Source: Ruminococcus sp. | GTDB taxonomy: Bacteria; Bacillota; Clostridia; Oscillospirales; Acutalibacteraceae | Reading direction: 5' to 3' | DNA length: 6,056 nucleotides | Assembly (NCBI GenBank): GCA_017502425.1 | Contig: JAFVVB010000196.1 | Span: forward strand, 1-6,056 | Part shown: positions 1 through 5,957 of the stretch, in pieces | Numbering within the stretch: the stretch's first letter is position 1 | Layout: every line of letters begins with the position of its first letter | Program-made: the position numbers and the translations under genes | The notes under the pieces: generated by a model | What the model saw: the letters and a program-made list of their open reading frames with translations, nothing else | What the model was told of the DNA's origin: nothing | Database searches by the model: none

Positions 1-4
1 AATA

Positions 5-142
5 CTAAACCTGAATAGCGTTGCTTGCGGTATCAGGAGTTCTGCTCGCAAGGTTTAAGAAGAAATAAGAGCAGATAATATAAACAATAACTAAAAATGC
101 TGAGAAGAAGAGATTAAGATTCTCTCTGAATGACTTTTTCAT
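5..142 (-). CDS. Small single-span membrane peptide, unknown function
   Basis: This is a complete reading frame of 45 codons that starts with ATG and ends in TAG. A perfect GGAGG lies at 151-155, eight bases before the ATG, the same spacing class as the strong sites of dnaK and grpE. The peptide begins with a short basic stretch (MKKSFRE), has one strongly hydrophobic segment at about residues 12-32 (rich in F, L, I, V, Y) and ends in a polar tail with TPDTASN. By the positive-inside rule the N-terminus should be cytoplasmic; a cleaved signal peptide is possible but no clear cleavage site is visible. It lies 86 bases after prmA on the same strand, so read-through from prmA could express it; no convincing promoter of its own was seen. 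I do not recognise a family. It could also be the remnant of a longer gene, because the stop falls four bases from the window edge and the sequence beyond is unseen. Confidence 0.6.
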   Translation of the reverse strand: MKKSFRENLNLFFSAFLVIVYIICSYFFLNLASRTPDTASNAIQV

Positions 143-150
143 AATAAAAT

Positions 151-155
151 CCTCC
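151..155 (-). promoter_or_regulatory. Ribosome binding site of the small membrane peptide gene
   Basis: The plus strand reads CCTCC, giving GGAGG on the minus strand with an eight-base spacer to the ATG at 142. This site is the main reason for calling the short frame a real gene. Confidence 0.65.
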
Positions 156-228
156 GAAAAATTAATGTACCGATAATACTACGGCATTGTGACAGCTATA
201 TGATAACATCAAAATAAAATGCACGTAC

Positions 229-1146
229 TTACTTACGCTTAGCTATCACACAGTACCAGCCGTTATCAAAAACCTCGTCGATGACAGTAAAGTCATCTTT
301 GAGAGCATTCAAAACATCTGAGAGTCGTGAATCAATAATACCACTCATAACATACACAGTATCATCGTTCATAAACTCTCTGACGCCTTTAGACAAGAAT
401 ATTATAGCATCTGCCACAATATTTGCAACAATAATATCAAATTTTCCTTCGACCTTTTGAGTCAGGTCGCCACACACTACCGTGAATTTATCCTCGACTT
501 TATTGACTTTAGCGTTTTCTAAAGCAGTTCGAACCGCCATCGGGTCGATATCAACGCCGAAAGCACTTTTTGCACCGAGTAAAATGGAAGCGATACCTAA
601 AATACCCGAACCGCAGCCGACATCGAGTACACTCATGCCTTCTTTTACGTACTGCTCCAGCGTAGAAAGACATAAACGAGTGGTCTCGTGCTTACCTGTA
701 CCGAAAGCTAAACCCGGATCAATATCAAGCACTACTCTGCCTTCTGTGTCGTCAAGCTCATGCCACGACGGGCATATGATGAGTTTTTCTCCGACTTTAG
801 TAGGTTTAAAATACTTTCTCCAGTTATTGAGCCAATCATCTTCTTCGCACATTTTAAGCTCGAAAGTGTGCTCAATATTTTCGCACTGGTAACGCTCGGT
901 CAAAAAAGCAACCGCCTCCTGAGGGCTATCCTCGGGATCTATGTAAATATGAATTTTAGCAATACTTCTGTCTTTATTAAGTAACTCCTCATCAATCAAA
1001 TCAACGTGAGCAATTTCCTCAACGCCCTGCTCTAAATCAGTATAGTCTTCTATATATATGCCGTACGGCACCGTCATATTAGCTATATCGCCAGCAAGCT
1101 CTACGTCTTGAGGCTTAACATTGATAGTTATTTGTGTCCACTCCAT
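229..1146 (-). CDS. prmA: Ribosomal protein L11 methyltransferase PrmA
   Basis: PrmA transfers methyl groups from S-adenosylmethionine to lysine side chains and the N-terminal amino group of ribosomal protein L11 in the cytoplasm. The 305-residue length fits the family (roughly 250-315). The N-terminal part, about residues 1-115, is the L11-recognition domain and carries the family-typical DDWLNNWRKYFKP block at 103-115. The family signature LDIDPGLAFGTGKHETT occupies 140-156. The Rossmann SAM-binding motif DVGCGSG is at 175-181, the acidic ribose-binding region GVDIDP at 197-202, and the catalytic-region motif ANIVAD at 241-246. The ATG is preceded by AAAGGGTG with a suitable spacer, and the protein begins at the usual family position. 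It has its own promoter upstream. In many Bacillota prmA directly follows dnaJ; here a two-gene unit on the other strand lies between them. No disruption or missing motif is seen. Confidence 0.96.
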   Translation of the reverse strand: MEWTQITINVKPQDVELAGDIANMTVPYGIYIEDYTDLEQGVEEIAHVDLIDEELLNKDRSIAKIHIYIDPEDSPQEAVAFLTERYQCENIEHTFELKMCEEDDWLNNWRKYFKPTKVGEKLIICPSWHELDDTEGRVVLDIDPGLAFGTGKHETTRLCLSTLEQYVKEGMSVLDVGCGSGILGIASILLGAKSAFGVDIDPMAVRTALENAKVNKVEDKFTVVCGDLTQKVEGKFDIIVANIVADAIIFLSKGVREFMNDDTVYVMSGIIDSRLSDVLNALKDDFTVIDEVFDNGWYCVIAKRK

Positions 1147-1180
1147 AGTAGCACCCTTTCTTTTTAAACGTGTAATACAT

Positions 1181-1209
1181 ATAATATACTATTTTAAATT
1201 TCTTTTCAA
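1181..1209 (-). promoter_or_regulatory. Predicted sigma-A promoter for prmA
   Basis: Read on the minus strand, a -35 element TTGAAA (1204-1209) and a -10 element TATTAT (1181-1186) are separated by exactly 17 bases; each matches the consensus at five of six positions. Transcription would begin near 1174 and give a leader of about 28 bases before the prmA ATG. This would let prmA be expressed independently of the chaperone operon. The region is AT-rich, so chance matches are possible. Confidence 0.55.
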
Positions 1210-1328
1210 TCTACTTTTACATATATTCGGTAGGGATTTTGAAAACATTTTAAAATCTTCATTTAATCTTTTTCGTTAGGTTTTTAATATTTCTTGAATA
1301 TTTTTTAATGTCTTACGATAAAAAAGTA
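1210..1328. other. AT-rich divergent intergenic segment
   Basis: This stretch lies between the prmA -35 element and the -35 element of the DUF2975 unit and encodes no plausible gene on either strand. It is very rich in A and T and contains the imperfect palindrome at 1235-1257. It is the core of a gap of about 290 bases between the divergent genes, and is the natural place for regulator binding. Confidence 0.5.
1235..1257. repeat. Imperfect AT-rich palindrome between divergent promoters
   Basis: GATTTTGAAA (1235-1244) and TTTTAAAATC (1248-1257) are inverted around a three-base centre. Ten pairs form, one of them a G-T. The symmetry lies upstream of both the prmA and the DUF2975 promoters. 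It could be an operator for a dimeric regulator, for example the helix-turn-helix protein encoded nearby, but such AT-rich symmetry can arise by chance. Confidence 0.4.
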
Positions 1329-1357
1329 TTGACAAACGTAAAATAGTGTGTTATATT
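1329..1357 (+). promoter_or_regulatory. Strong sigma-A promoter for the DUF2975-regulator unit
   Basis: A perfect TTGACA -35 element (1329-1334) is followed after 17 bases by TATATT (1352-1357). A TG at 1349-1350, one base before the -10 hexamer, makes an extended -10. Transcription should begin near 1364, leaving a leader of about 75 bases that carries a hairpin and then GGAGG. It is the best promoter match in the window. A strong core promoter in front of a cassette encoding a DNA-binding protein suggests that it is normally held down by repression; that is inference. Confidence 0.8.
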
Positions 1358-1397
1358 AGCATCACTGAAACGCGTTGAAGACAAAATTAAAATTGAG

Positions 1398-1417
1398 TTA
1401 ACCGAAGAAACGGTTAA
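1398..1417 (+). repeat. Perfect 7-bp inverted repeat in the leader of the DUF2975 unit
   Basis: TTAACCG (1398-1404) and CGGTTAA (1411-1417) flank a six-base loop, AAGAAA. The repeat lies about 35 bases after the predicted transcription start and ends seven bases before the GGAGG. As DNA it could be an operator for the linked Cro/C1-type protein; as RNA it could form a small hairpin affecting translation or stability. No run of T follows, so it is not a terminator. Confidence 0.5.
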
Positions 1418-1424
1418 GAAACTT

Positions 1425-1429
1425 GGAGG
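1425..1429 (+). promoter_or_regulatory. Ribosome binding site that decides the DUF2975 start
   Basis: GGAGG is only three bases from the first in-frame ATG (1433) but nine bases from the second (1439). The spacing favours the second ATG as the main start. Confidence 0.6.
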
Positions 1430-1438
1430 TATATGAAA

Positions 1439-2014
1439 ATGAAAAAAGGATTAAACACAACATTGTCGGTGGTTTCAAAAATTACTGAGATTTTACATTG
1501 GATTGTAGCGGCTGTTTCAGCTCTACTGTTAGGCATCCACGCTGTGGATAAAAACATCTTCGCAAAAACCATAGCGCAAGAGGGTGGAGCTGAGTTTGCG
1601 TCATATGGTCTGGAAGTCAGCGCTCTTACACCAAACGGTGAATTCAACGGATACGCTATCACTCTATTCTGCATCAGTGCATTTATTACATGCTCGCTTA
1701 TGGCACTAGTTTTTCGCAATATTAACATCATTTTACGCACAATCTCAGGCAAATATAAAAACGCAGAAAGCACTTCACCATTCCAGATTGATGTTGTAAG
1801 AAGAGTTCGTGAGATCGGCATCTTTGCTATCGCAATTCCGGTAGTATCTATCATTTTATCAATCGTTTTCACTACTATTTCAACTTTAAATGGTTTATCA
1901 TTGGAAACTGTAACATCAATTGACGGTATTATTATCGGTCTTGTGTGCTTGAGCTTAGCTCAGATTTTTACTTACGGCACAAAGCTCGAAGAAGATGTCG
2001 ATGGTCTTGTGTAA
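1439..2014 (+). CDS. DUF2975 family four-helix membrane protein
   Basis: This 191-residue protein is predicted to lie in the cytoplasmic membrane. Numbered from the chosen ATG, hydrophobic segments occur at about 17-35, 72-93, 125-148 and 162-180. The loop between the second and third carries the block TSPFQIDVVRRVREIG (112-127), which resembles the PF...N..R.R.IG block of the DUF2975 family, and the last helix is followed by the acidic tail LEEDVDGLV, also typical. The function of DUF2975 proteins is not established. They are very often encoded beside a small YozG-like helix-turn-helix protein, as here, where the regulator begins 12 bases downstream. That pairing suggests a membrane component that senses something or modulates the regulator, which is inference. 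An upstream in-frame ATG at 1433 would add two residues (MK) but is too close to the ribosome binding site. The reading frame is intact. Confidence 0.85.
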   Translation: MKKGLNTTLSVVSKITEILHWIVAAVSALLLGIHAVDKNIFAKTIAQEGGAEFASYGLEVSALTPNGEFNGYAITLFCISAFITCSLMALVFRNINIILRTISGKYKNAESTSPFQIDVVRRVREIGIFAIAIPVVSIILSIVFTTISTLNGLSLETVTSIDGIIIGLVCLSLAQIFTYGTKLEEDVDGLV

Positions 2015-2026
2015 TCGGAGGTAAGT

Positions 2027-2239
2027 ATGGGAAAAATTATTTTAAGACTCGACAGAATGATGGTAGAACGCAAAATGTCGTTAAACGAGCTTGCTGAAAA
2101 AGTAGGCATTTCAAACGTCAATCTTTCTAAAATCAAAAACAATAAAGTAACCGCTATACGTTTCCAGACTTTAGCGTCAATATGCGAAGCGCTAAACTGT
2201 AACGCAGGAGATATTTTAGAATACTCAGACGAAGAATAA
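2027..2239 (+). CDS. Small Cro/C1-type (XRE) helix-turn-helix regulator, YozG-like
   Basis: This 70-residue protein is essentially one DNA-binding domain. After the opening strand-like IILRLDRMM, the helix-turn-helix covers about residues 18-41, with SLNELAEKVGIS followed by the recognition helix NVNLSKIKNNK. The rest, AIRFQTLASICEALNCNAGDILEY (44-66), is the conserved second half of the XRE fold. The overall pattern closely matches the YozG-like group that accompanies DUF2975 proteins. GGAGG at 2017-2021 lies five bases from the ATG, and the gene follows the DUF2975 stop by 12 bases, so the two are almost certainly one transcript. With no ligand-binding domain, its activity may depend on the membrane partner. 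A role in autoregulating this cassette is likely by analogy but not shown. Its transcript ends at the hairpin shared with dnaJ. Confidence 0.9.
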   Translation: MGKIILRLDRMMVERKMSLNELAEKVGISNVNLSKIKNNKVTAIRFQTLASICEALNCNAGDILEYSDEE

Positions 2240-2257
2240 TAAGAATACGGTATATAA

Positions 2258-2290
2258 AAAAGCGACGGGAAAACAAATCCCGTCGCTTTT
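2258..2290. terminator. Bidirectional intrinsic terminator between the regulator gene and dnaJ
   Basis: Thirteen perfect base pairs form between 2258-2270 (AAAGCGACGGGA core) and 2278-2290, with a seven-base loop AAACAAA. On the minus strand the stem is followed by a run of six T, three bases after the dnaJ stop, making a strong terminator for the chaperone operon. On the plus strand the stem ends in TTTT followed by AATTTAG, a weaker but plausible terminator for the convergent regulator transcript. Confidence 0.93.
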
Positions 2291-2293
2291 AAT

Positions 2294-3439
2294 TTAGAAC
2301 AAATCTTTTAATTTCTGTTTGAAGGTCTTACGTTTTGAATAGTTTTTGTCTGTGCTTGATTTATCGAGTTCTCTGATGAGCTCTCGCTGTTTTGATGACA
2401 GATTCTTAGGCACTTCGATAACTATCTTTACGTACTGGTCGCCCTTTGACTTTGAATTCAGATGCTGGACGCCTTTGCCCTTTAATTTGAATATATCATT
2501 GGGCTGAGTGCCTTCGTGGATATTATAGCTGACTTTACCGTAAAGTGTAGGTACTGTCACCTCGCCACCGAGCGCTGCCTGTGAAAATGTGATAGGAAGC
2601 TCACACCAGATATCATCGCCTCTGCGCTCAAACACAGGATGAGGACGAACGCCGATGTAAACATGTAAATCACCCGCAGGACCACCGTTTGTGCCTGAGT
2701 TTCCTCTGCCCGATACATTGAGTACCTGCTCGTCGGAAATACCCGCAGGAATAGTGATTTCAACGCTTTTCTTGCGTCTTACTCTACCTGCACCGTTACA
2801 CTCTCTGCACGGTTTTTCAATGATTTTTCCTTGACCTTTACATGTATCACACGCACGTGATGTCTGCACTACTCCGAAAGGAGTACGCTGATTTATAGTG
2901 ACCTGACCTCTGCCTGAACATGTAGGACAGGTTTTAGCCTGAGTGCCTTTGTGAGCACCTGTTCCATTACACTCACTACACTGGGAAACTGCCTGATATT
3001 CAACTGTTTTCTTACAGCCCATAGCCGCTTCTTCAAAAGAAATGTATACGGTAGTTTCCACGTCTGTGCCACGACGAGGAGCGTTAGGGTTAGAAGAACG
3101 TCTACCTGAAAATCCACCGAATCCGCCGAACACAGAGCTGAAAATATCAGAAAAATCTATATCCTGACCGAATGGTGAACCGTATCCGCCTGCACCGCCA
3201 CCGTAGTTAGGGTCAACGCCTGCGTGACCAAACTGGTCGTATCTCTGCTTTTTATCCTTATCGGACAGCACTTCGTACGCCTCGTTGACTTCCTTGAAAT
3301 TAGCTTCCGCTTCCTTATCTCCCGGATGAAGGTCAGGGTGATACTTTTTCGCAGCTTTTCGATATGCTTTTTTTATTTCATCGTCTGAAGAGCTTTTATC
3401 TACTCCTAAGACCTCGTAGTAATCTCTCTTTTCAGCCAA
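2294..3439 (-). CDS. dnaJ: Chaperone protein DnaJ (Hsp40)
   Basis: DnaJ is the cytoplasmic co-chaperone that binds unfolded proteins, delivers them to DnaK and stimulates its ATPase. From a TTG start it has 381 residues, close to the usual 370-385. The J domain (about 5-68) contains the essential HPD at 34-36. A Gly/Phe-rich linker follows, with GGGAGGYG at 80-87, the DIDFSDIF motif at 93-100 and FGGFGGFSG at 104-112. Four CxxCxGxG zinc-binding repeats are complete at 154-161, 171-178, 197-204 and 211-218, so this is a class I DnaJ. The beta-rich substrate-binding and dimerisation region fills the remainder, ending in a basic tail. TTG at 3439 is chosen because it gives the family-typical MAEKRDYYEVLGV and has AGGTGA five bases upstream; a GTG at 3448 would add three residues but overlaps that site. 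It follows dnaK by 72 bases containing a hairpin and is followed at once by the terminator. Confidence 0.97.
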   Translation of the reverse strand: MAEKRDYYEVLGVDKSSSDDEIKKAYRKAAKKYHPDLHPGDKEAEANFKEVNEAYEVLSDKDKKQRYDQFGHAGVDPNYGGGAGGYGSPFGQDIDFSDIFSSVFGGFGGFSGRRSSNPNAPRRGTDVETTVYISFEEAAMGCKKTVEYQAVSQCSECNGTGAHKGTQAKTCPTCSGRGQVTINQRTPFGVVQTSRACDTCKGQGKIIEKPCRECNGAGRVRRKKSVEITIPAGISDEQVLNVSGRGNSGTNGGPAGDLHVYIGVRPHPVFERRGDDIWCELPITFSQAALGGEVTVPTLYGKVSYNIHEGTQPNDIFKLKGKGVQHLNSKSKGDQYVKIVIEVPKNLSSKQRELIRELDKSSTDKNYSKRKTFKQKLKDLF

Positions 3440-3444
3440 AAAAT

Positions 3445-3450
3445 TCACCT
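3445..3450 (-). promoter_or_regulatory. Ribosome binding site that decides the dnaJ start
   Basis: AGGTGA on the minus strand is fully complementary to the 3' end of 16S rRNA (UCACCU) and lies five bases before TTG at 3439. It overlaps the GTG at 3448, which has no good site of its own. Confidence 0.6.
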
Positions 3451-3465
3451 ACTTTACGCACAATA

Positions 3466-3491
3466 CGGTGGCTCGAAAAATCGAGTCACCG
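3466..3491 (-). promoter_or_regulatory. Intercistronic hairpin between dnaK and dnaJ
   Basis: Eleven-base arms, 3466-3476 (CGGTGGCTCGA on the plus strand) and 3481-3491 (TCGAGTCACCG), surround a four-base loop. Ten positions pair; one is an A-C mismatch in the minus-strand mRNA and a G-U pair in plus-strand RNA. No T run follows on the minus strand, so it is unlikely to be a full terminator. It may mark an mRNA processing or stability point that sets dnaJ below dnaK, which is inference. Confidence 0.6.
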
Positions 3492-3511
3492 CCTGTGTAG
3501 TATTAGTTATA

Positions 3512-5359
3512 TTACTCAACGTCTGTGTAATCAGCGTCGTATACGTTAGGGTCTGCGTTAGTACCACCCTGTGCGCCACCCATATTAGGGTCAACACCCA
3601 TATCAGGAGCACCGCCTTGAGCCTGAGCAGCTGCCTGATACAGCTTAGCGCCGATTTCCTGTAATGCCTTCATAAGGTCATCTTTAGCTGTTTTAATGAG
3701 CTCTAAGTCGCCGTTTGCGATAGCTTCCTTAGTAGCAGCTACCTTTGAGTTGATAGTCTCTTTATCAGCATCTTCGAGTTTGTCGCCGTTATCTGTAACG
3801 AGCTTTTCAGCCTGGTACGCTACCTGCTCAGCCTCGTTTTTAACGTCAACTTCTTCTCTTCTCTTCTTATCTTCTTCAGCAAACTGCTCTGCTTCTTTTA
3901 CAGCCTTATCGATGTCATCCTTGCTCATATTTGATGATGAGTGGATAGTGATTTTCTGCTCAGCACCTGTACCGAGGTCTTTAGCAGAAACGTTAACTAT
4001 ACCGTTAGCATCGATGTCAAATGTAACCTCGATCTGTGGGATACCACGTGGAGCAGGAGCGATACCTGTCAGTGCGAAAAGACCGAGCTGTTTATTATCA
4101 CGAGCAAATTCTCTCTCACCCTGAAGTACGTTAACCTCAACCTGAGTCTGGTTATCAGCAGCAGTAGAGAAAATCTGGCTCTTCTTAGTAGGGATAGTAG
4201 TGTTACTGTCGATGATCTTAGTCATGATACCGCCCATAGTCTCAACACCGAGTGAAAGTGGTGTAACGTCTAAGAGTAAAAGACCGTCAACTTCGCCGCC
4301 TAATACACCTGCCTGAATGCAAGCACCGATAGCTACGCACTCGTCAGGGTTAATGCCCTTGAATGGCTCTTTGCCGGTTAATGATTTTACTGCTTCCTGA
4401 ACAGCAGGAATACGTGAAGAACCACCAACCATTAATACTTTATCAATTTCAGAAATCTTAAGACCTGAATCAGAAAGAGCTGTACGTACAGGACCCATAG
4501 TGTTCTCAACGAGGTCAGCTGTGAGCTCATTAAACTTTGCACGTGTGAGTGTTAAATCAAGGTGCTTAGGACCTGTTGCGTCTGCTGTGATGAATGGGAG
4601 GTTGATGTTAGAAGTTGTAACACCTGAGAGCTCAATCTTTGATTTCTCGGCAGCTTCCTTTAATCTCTGCATAGCCATCTTATCTGATGTGAGATCAACG
4701 CCTGTTTCAGCCTTGAATTCAGAAACCATCCAATCGATGATTCTCTGGTCAAAGTCGTCACCACCTAAGCGGTTGTTACCTGCTGTTGCTAAAACTTCCT
4801 GTACACCGTCGCCGATTTCGATAATAGAAACGTCGAATGTACCGCCACCTAAGTCATATACCATAACCTTCTGGTCGTTTTCTTTATCCATACCGTATGA
4901 TAAAGCAGCCGCAGTAGGCTCGTTGATGATACGTTTAACGTCCAATCCTGCGATTTTACCTGCGTCTTTAGTAGCCTGACGCTGTGCGTCTGTAAAGTAT
5001 GCAGGAACAGTGATAACTGCAGATGATACTGTCTCACCTAAGTATGCTTCAGCGTCAGCCTTTAACTTCTGTAAAATCATTGCTGAGATTTCCTGAGGTG
5101 TGTATGCTTTATCATCTACTGTTACTTTATAAGATGTACCCATCTCTCTTTTGATAGAAGAGATAGTTCTGTCAGGGTTAGTGATAGCCTGACGTTTTGC
5201 AACCTGACCAACTAAACGTTCGCCAGTTTTAGAAAAAGCTACTACTGATGGTGTAGTTCTTGCACCTTCTGCGTTAGCGATAACTACCGGCTCGCCACCT
5301 TCGATTACTGCTACGCATGAGTTAGTTGTACCTAAGTCAATACCGATTGTTTTTGCCAT
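3512..5359 (-). CDS. dnaK: Molecular chaperone DnaK (Hsp70)
   Basis: DnaK is the ATP-driven Hsp70 that binds and releases exposed hydrophobic peptides in the cytoplasm, working with DnaJ and GrpE. The 615 residues match Bacillota forms (about 610). The nucleotide-binding domain shows all three Hsp70 signatures: IDLGTTNS at 7-14, DLGGGTFDVS at 169-178 and VGGSSRIPAVQE at 311-322. Lys70 (in SIKREMG) and Thr174 correspond to the catalytic Lys70 and phosphorylated Thr199 of Escherichia coli DnaK. The shift of 25 reflects absence of the proteobacterial insert after about residue 76, a Gram-positive trait. The linker LLLLDV is at 360-365, the substrate-binding beta domain at about 366-478, the helical lid at about 479-580, then a flexible Gly/Met-rich tail ending in DADYTDVE. 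GGAGG lies seven bases before the ATG. It is 46 bases after grpE, with no clear promoter of its own, so expression should come from the operon promoter outside the window. Confidence 0.99.
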   Translation of the reverse strand: MAKTIGIDLGTTNSCVAVIEGGEPVVIANAEGARTTPSVVAFSKTGERLVGQVAKRQAITNPDRTISSIKREMGTSYKVTVDDKAYTPQEISAMILQKLKADAEAYLGETVSSAVITVPAYFTDAQRQATKDAGKIAGLDVKRIINEPTAAALSYGMDKENDQKVMVYDLGGGTFDVSIIEIGDGVQEVLATAGNNRLGGDDFDQRIIDWMVSEFKAETGVDLTSDKMAMQRLKEAAEKSKIELSGVTTSNINLPFITADATGPKHLDLTLTRAKFNELTADLVENTMGPVRTALSDSGLKISEIDKVLMVGGSSRIPAVQEAVKSLTGKEPFKGINPDECVAIGACIQAGVLGGEVDGLLLLDVTPLSLGVETMGGIMTKIIDSNTTIPTKKSQIFSTAADNQTQVEVNVLQGEREFARDNKQLGLFALTGIAPAPRGIPQIEVTFDIDANGIVNVSAKDLGTGAEQKITIHSSSNMSKDDIDKAVKEAEQFAEEDKKRREEVDVKNEAEQVAYQAEKLVTDNGDKLEDADKETINSKVAATKEAIANGDLELIKTAKDDLMKALQEIGAKLYQAAAQAQGGAPDMGVDPNMGGAQGGTNADPNVYDADYTDVE

Positions 5360-5405
5360 GTTAATTCCTCCAATTTATGTTTTGAAAATTTAAACCAAAT
5401 ATATA

Positions 5406-5948
5406 TCAGTCACAGTTTGCAACGACAACCATTGCGTGACGAATAATCCTGTCATTTAATTTATAACCTGTCTGGTAAACCTGAGCGATTTTATTTTCGC
5501 CGAGGTTTTCATCTTCTATTTTAGAAATAGCGTTGTGAATATTAGGGTCAAAATCGTCGCCTATTGCACCAAACGGTGTAACAGAGAGTTTATCAAAACT
5601 TCCTTTTAGCTGATTTGCGATAAGCTCGATGCCTTTTGAAAACTCAGGCGGTACTTCTTTTCCCTCAAACTGAGACAGCGCCATAGTAACCGAGTCGGCT
5701 ATCGGCAGAATCTCTTCAACCGCTTTTGATGTAGCGTCAGAATAGATAGCTACTTTTTCGCTTTGAGTACGTTTACGGTAGTTGTCATACTCAGCGTAAA
5801 GGCGCATATACTTTTCGTTTAACGCTTTAATTTCTTCACTTAGTTTTTCTTCCACACTAAGCTCGACTTCATCCTCAGTGGTTTCGTTAGAGGTTTCCTC
5901 CACCACTTCTTCTACTTTTTCTTCAGTAATCTTTTCTTTCTTACTCAT
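5406..5948 (-). CDS. grpE: Nucleotide exchange factor GrpE
   Basis: GrpE is the dimeric cofactor that releases ADP from DnaK and can act as a thermosensor. The 180-residue length is normal. The first 35 or so residues are highly acidic and probably disordered, as is usual. A long coiled-coil helix follows (about 36-90), including the conserved MRLYAEYDNYRKRT (48-61). The C-terminal beta domain that contacts DnaK contains FDPNIHNAI (133-141) and the family signature from about 148 to 177 (DENLGEN, VYQTGYKLNDRIIRHAMV). The ATG has AGGAGA five bases upstream, and that site overlaps the region of the hrcA stop; the two genes are nine bases apart, indicating co-transcription and possible translational coupling. 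All conserved parts are present. Confidence 0.97.
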   Translation of the reverse strand: MSKKEKITEEKVEEVVEETSNETTEDEVELSVEEKLSEEIKALNEKYMRLYAEYDNYRKRTQSEKVAIYSDATSKAVEEILPIADSVTMALSQFEGKEVPPEFSKGIELIANQLKGSFDKLSVTPFGAIGDDFDPNIHNAISKIEDENLGENKIAQVYQTGYKLNDRIIRHAMVVVANCD

Positions 5949-5957
5949 ATTTATCTC

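Noticed and set aside
143..228. Terminator or promoter between prmA and the small membrane peptide gene
   Set aside because: Only weak symmetries (such as TGAT-AAC-ATCA) and no stem with a T run or well-spaced promoter elements were seen.
482..984. Plus-strand frames opposite prmA
   Set aside because: They are antisense to a fully conserved prmA, with low-complexity serine-rich translations and no ribosome binding site.
1433..1438. First ATG of the DUF2975 frame as the start
   Set aside because: It is only three bases from GGAGG; the next ATG, six bases on, has normal spacing and changes the protein by two residues.
1414..1872. Minus-strand frame of 152 codons opposite the DUF2975 gene
   Set aside because: The plus-strand gene has a strong promoter, ribosome binding site, family motifs and a coupled partner; the antisense frame has none of these.
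2557..3117. Short alternative minus-strand frames inside dnaJ
   Set aside because: They overlap conserved parts of dnaJ in another frame and show no start signals or domain features.
3696..4979. Long open frames on the plus strand opposite dnaK (for example 3696-4124 and 4500-4979)
   Set aside because: They lie wholly inside dnaK, have no ribosome binding site or recognisable domains, and are explained by the strong codon bias of dnaK.
5360..5405. Separate dnaK promoter in the grpE-dnaK gap
   Set aside because: The gap is AT-rich, but no -35/-10 pair with acceptable spacing was found, only the dnaK ribosome binding site.
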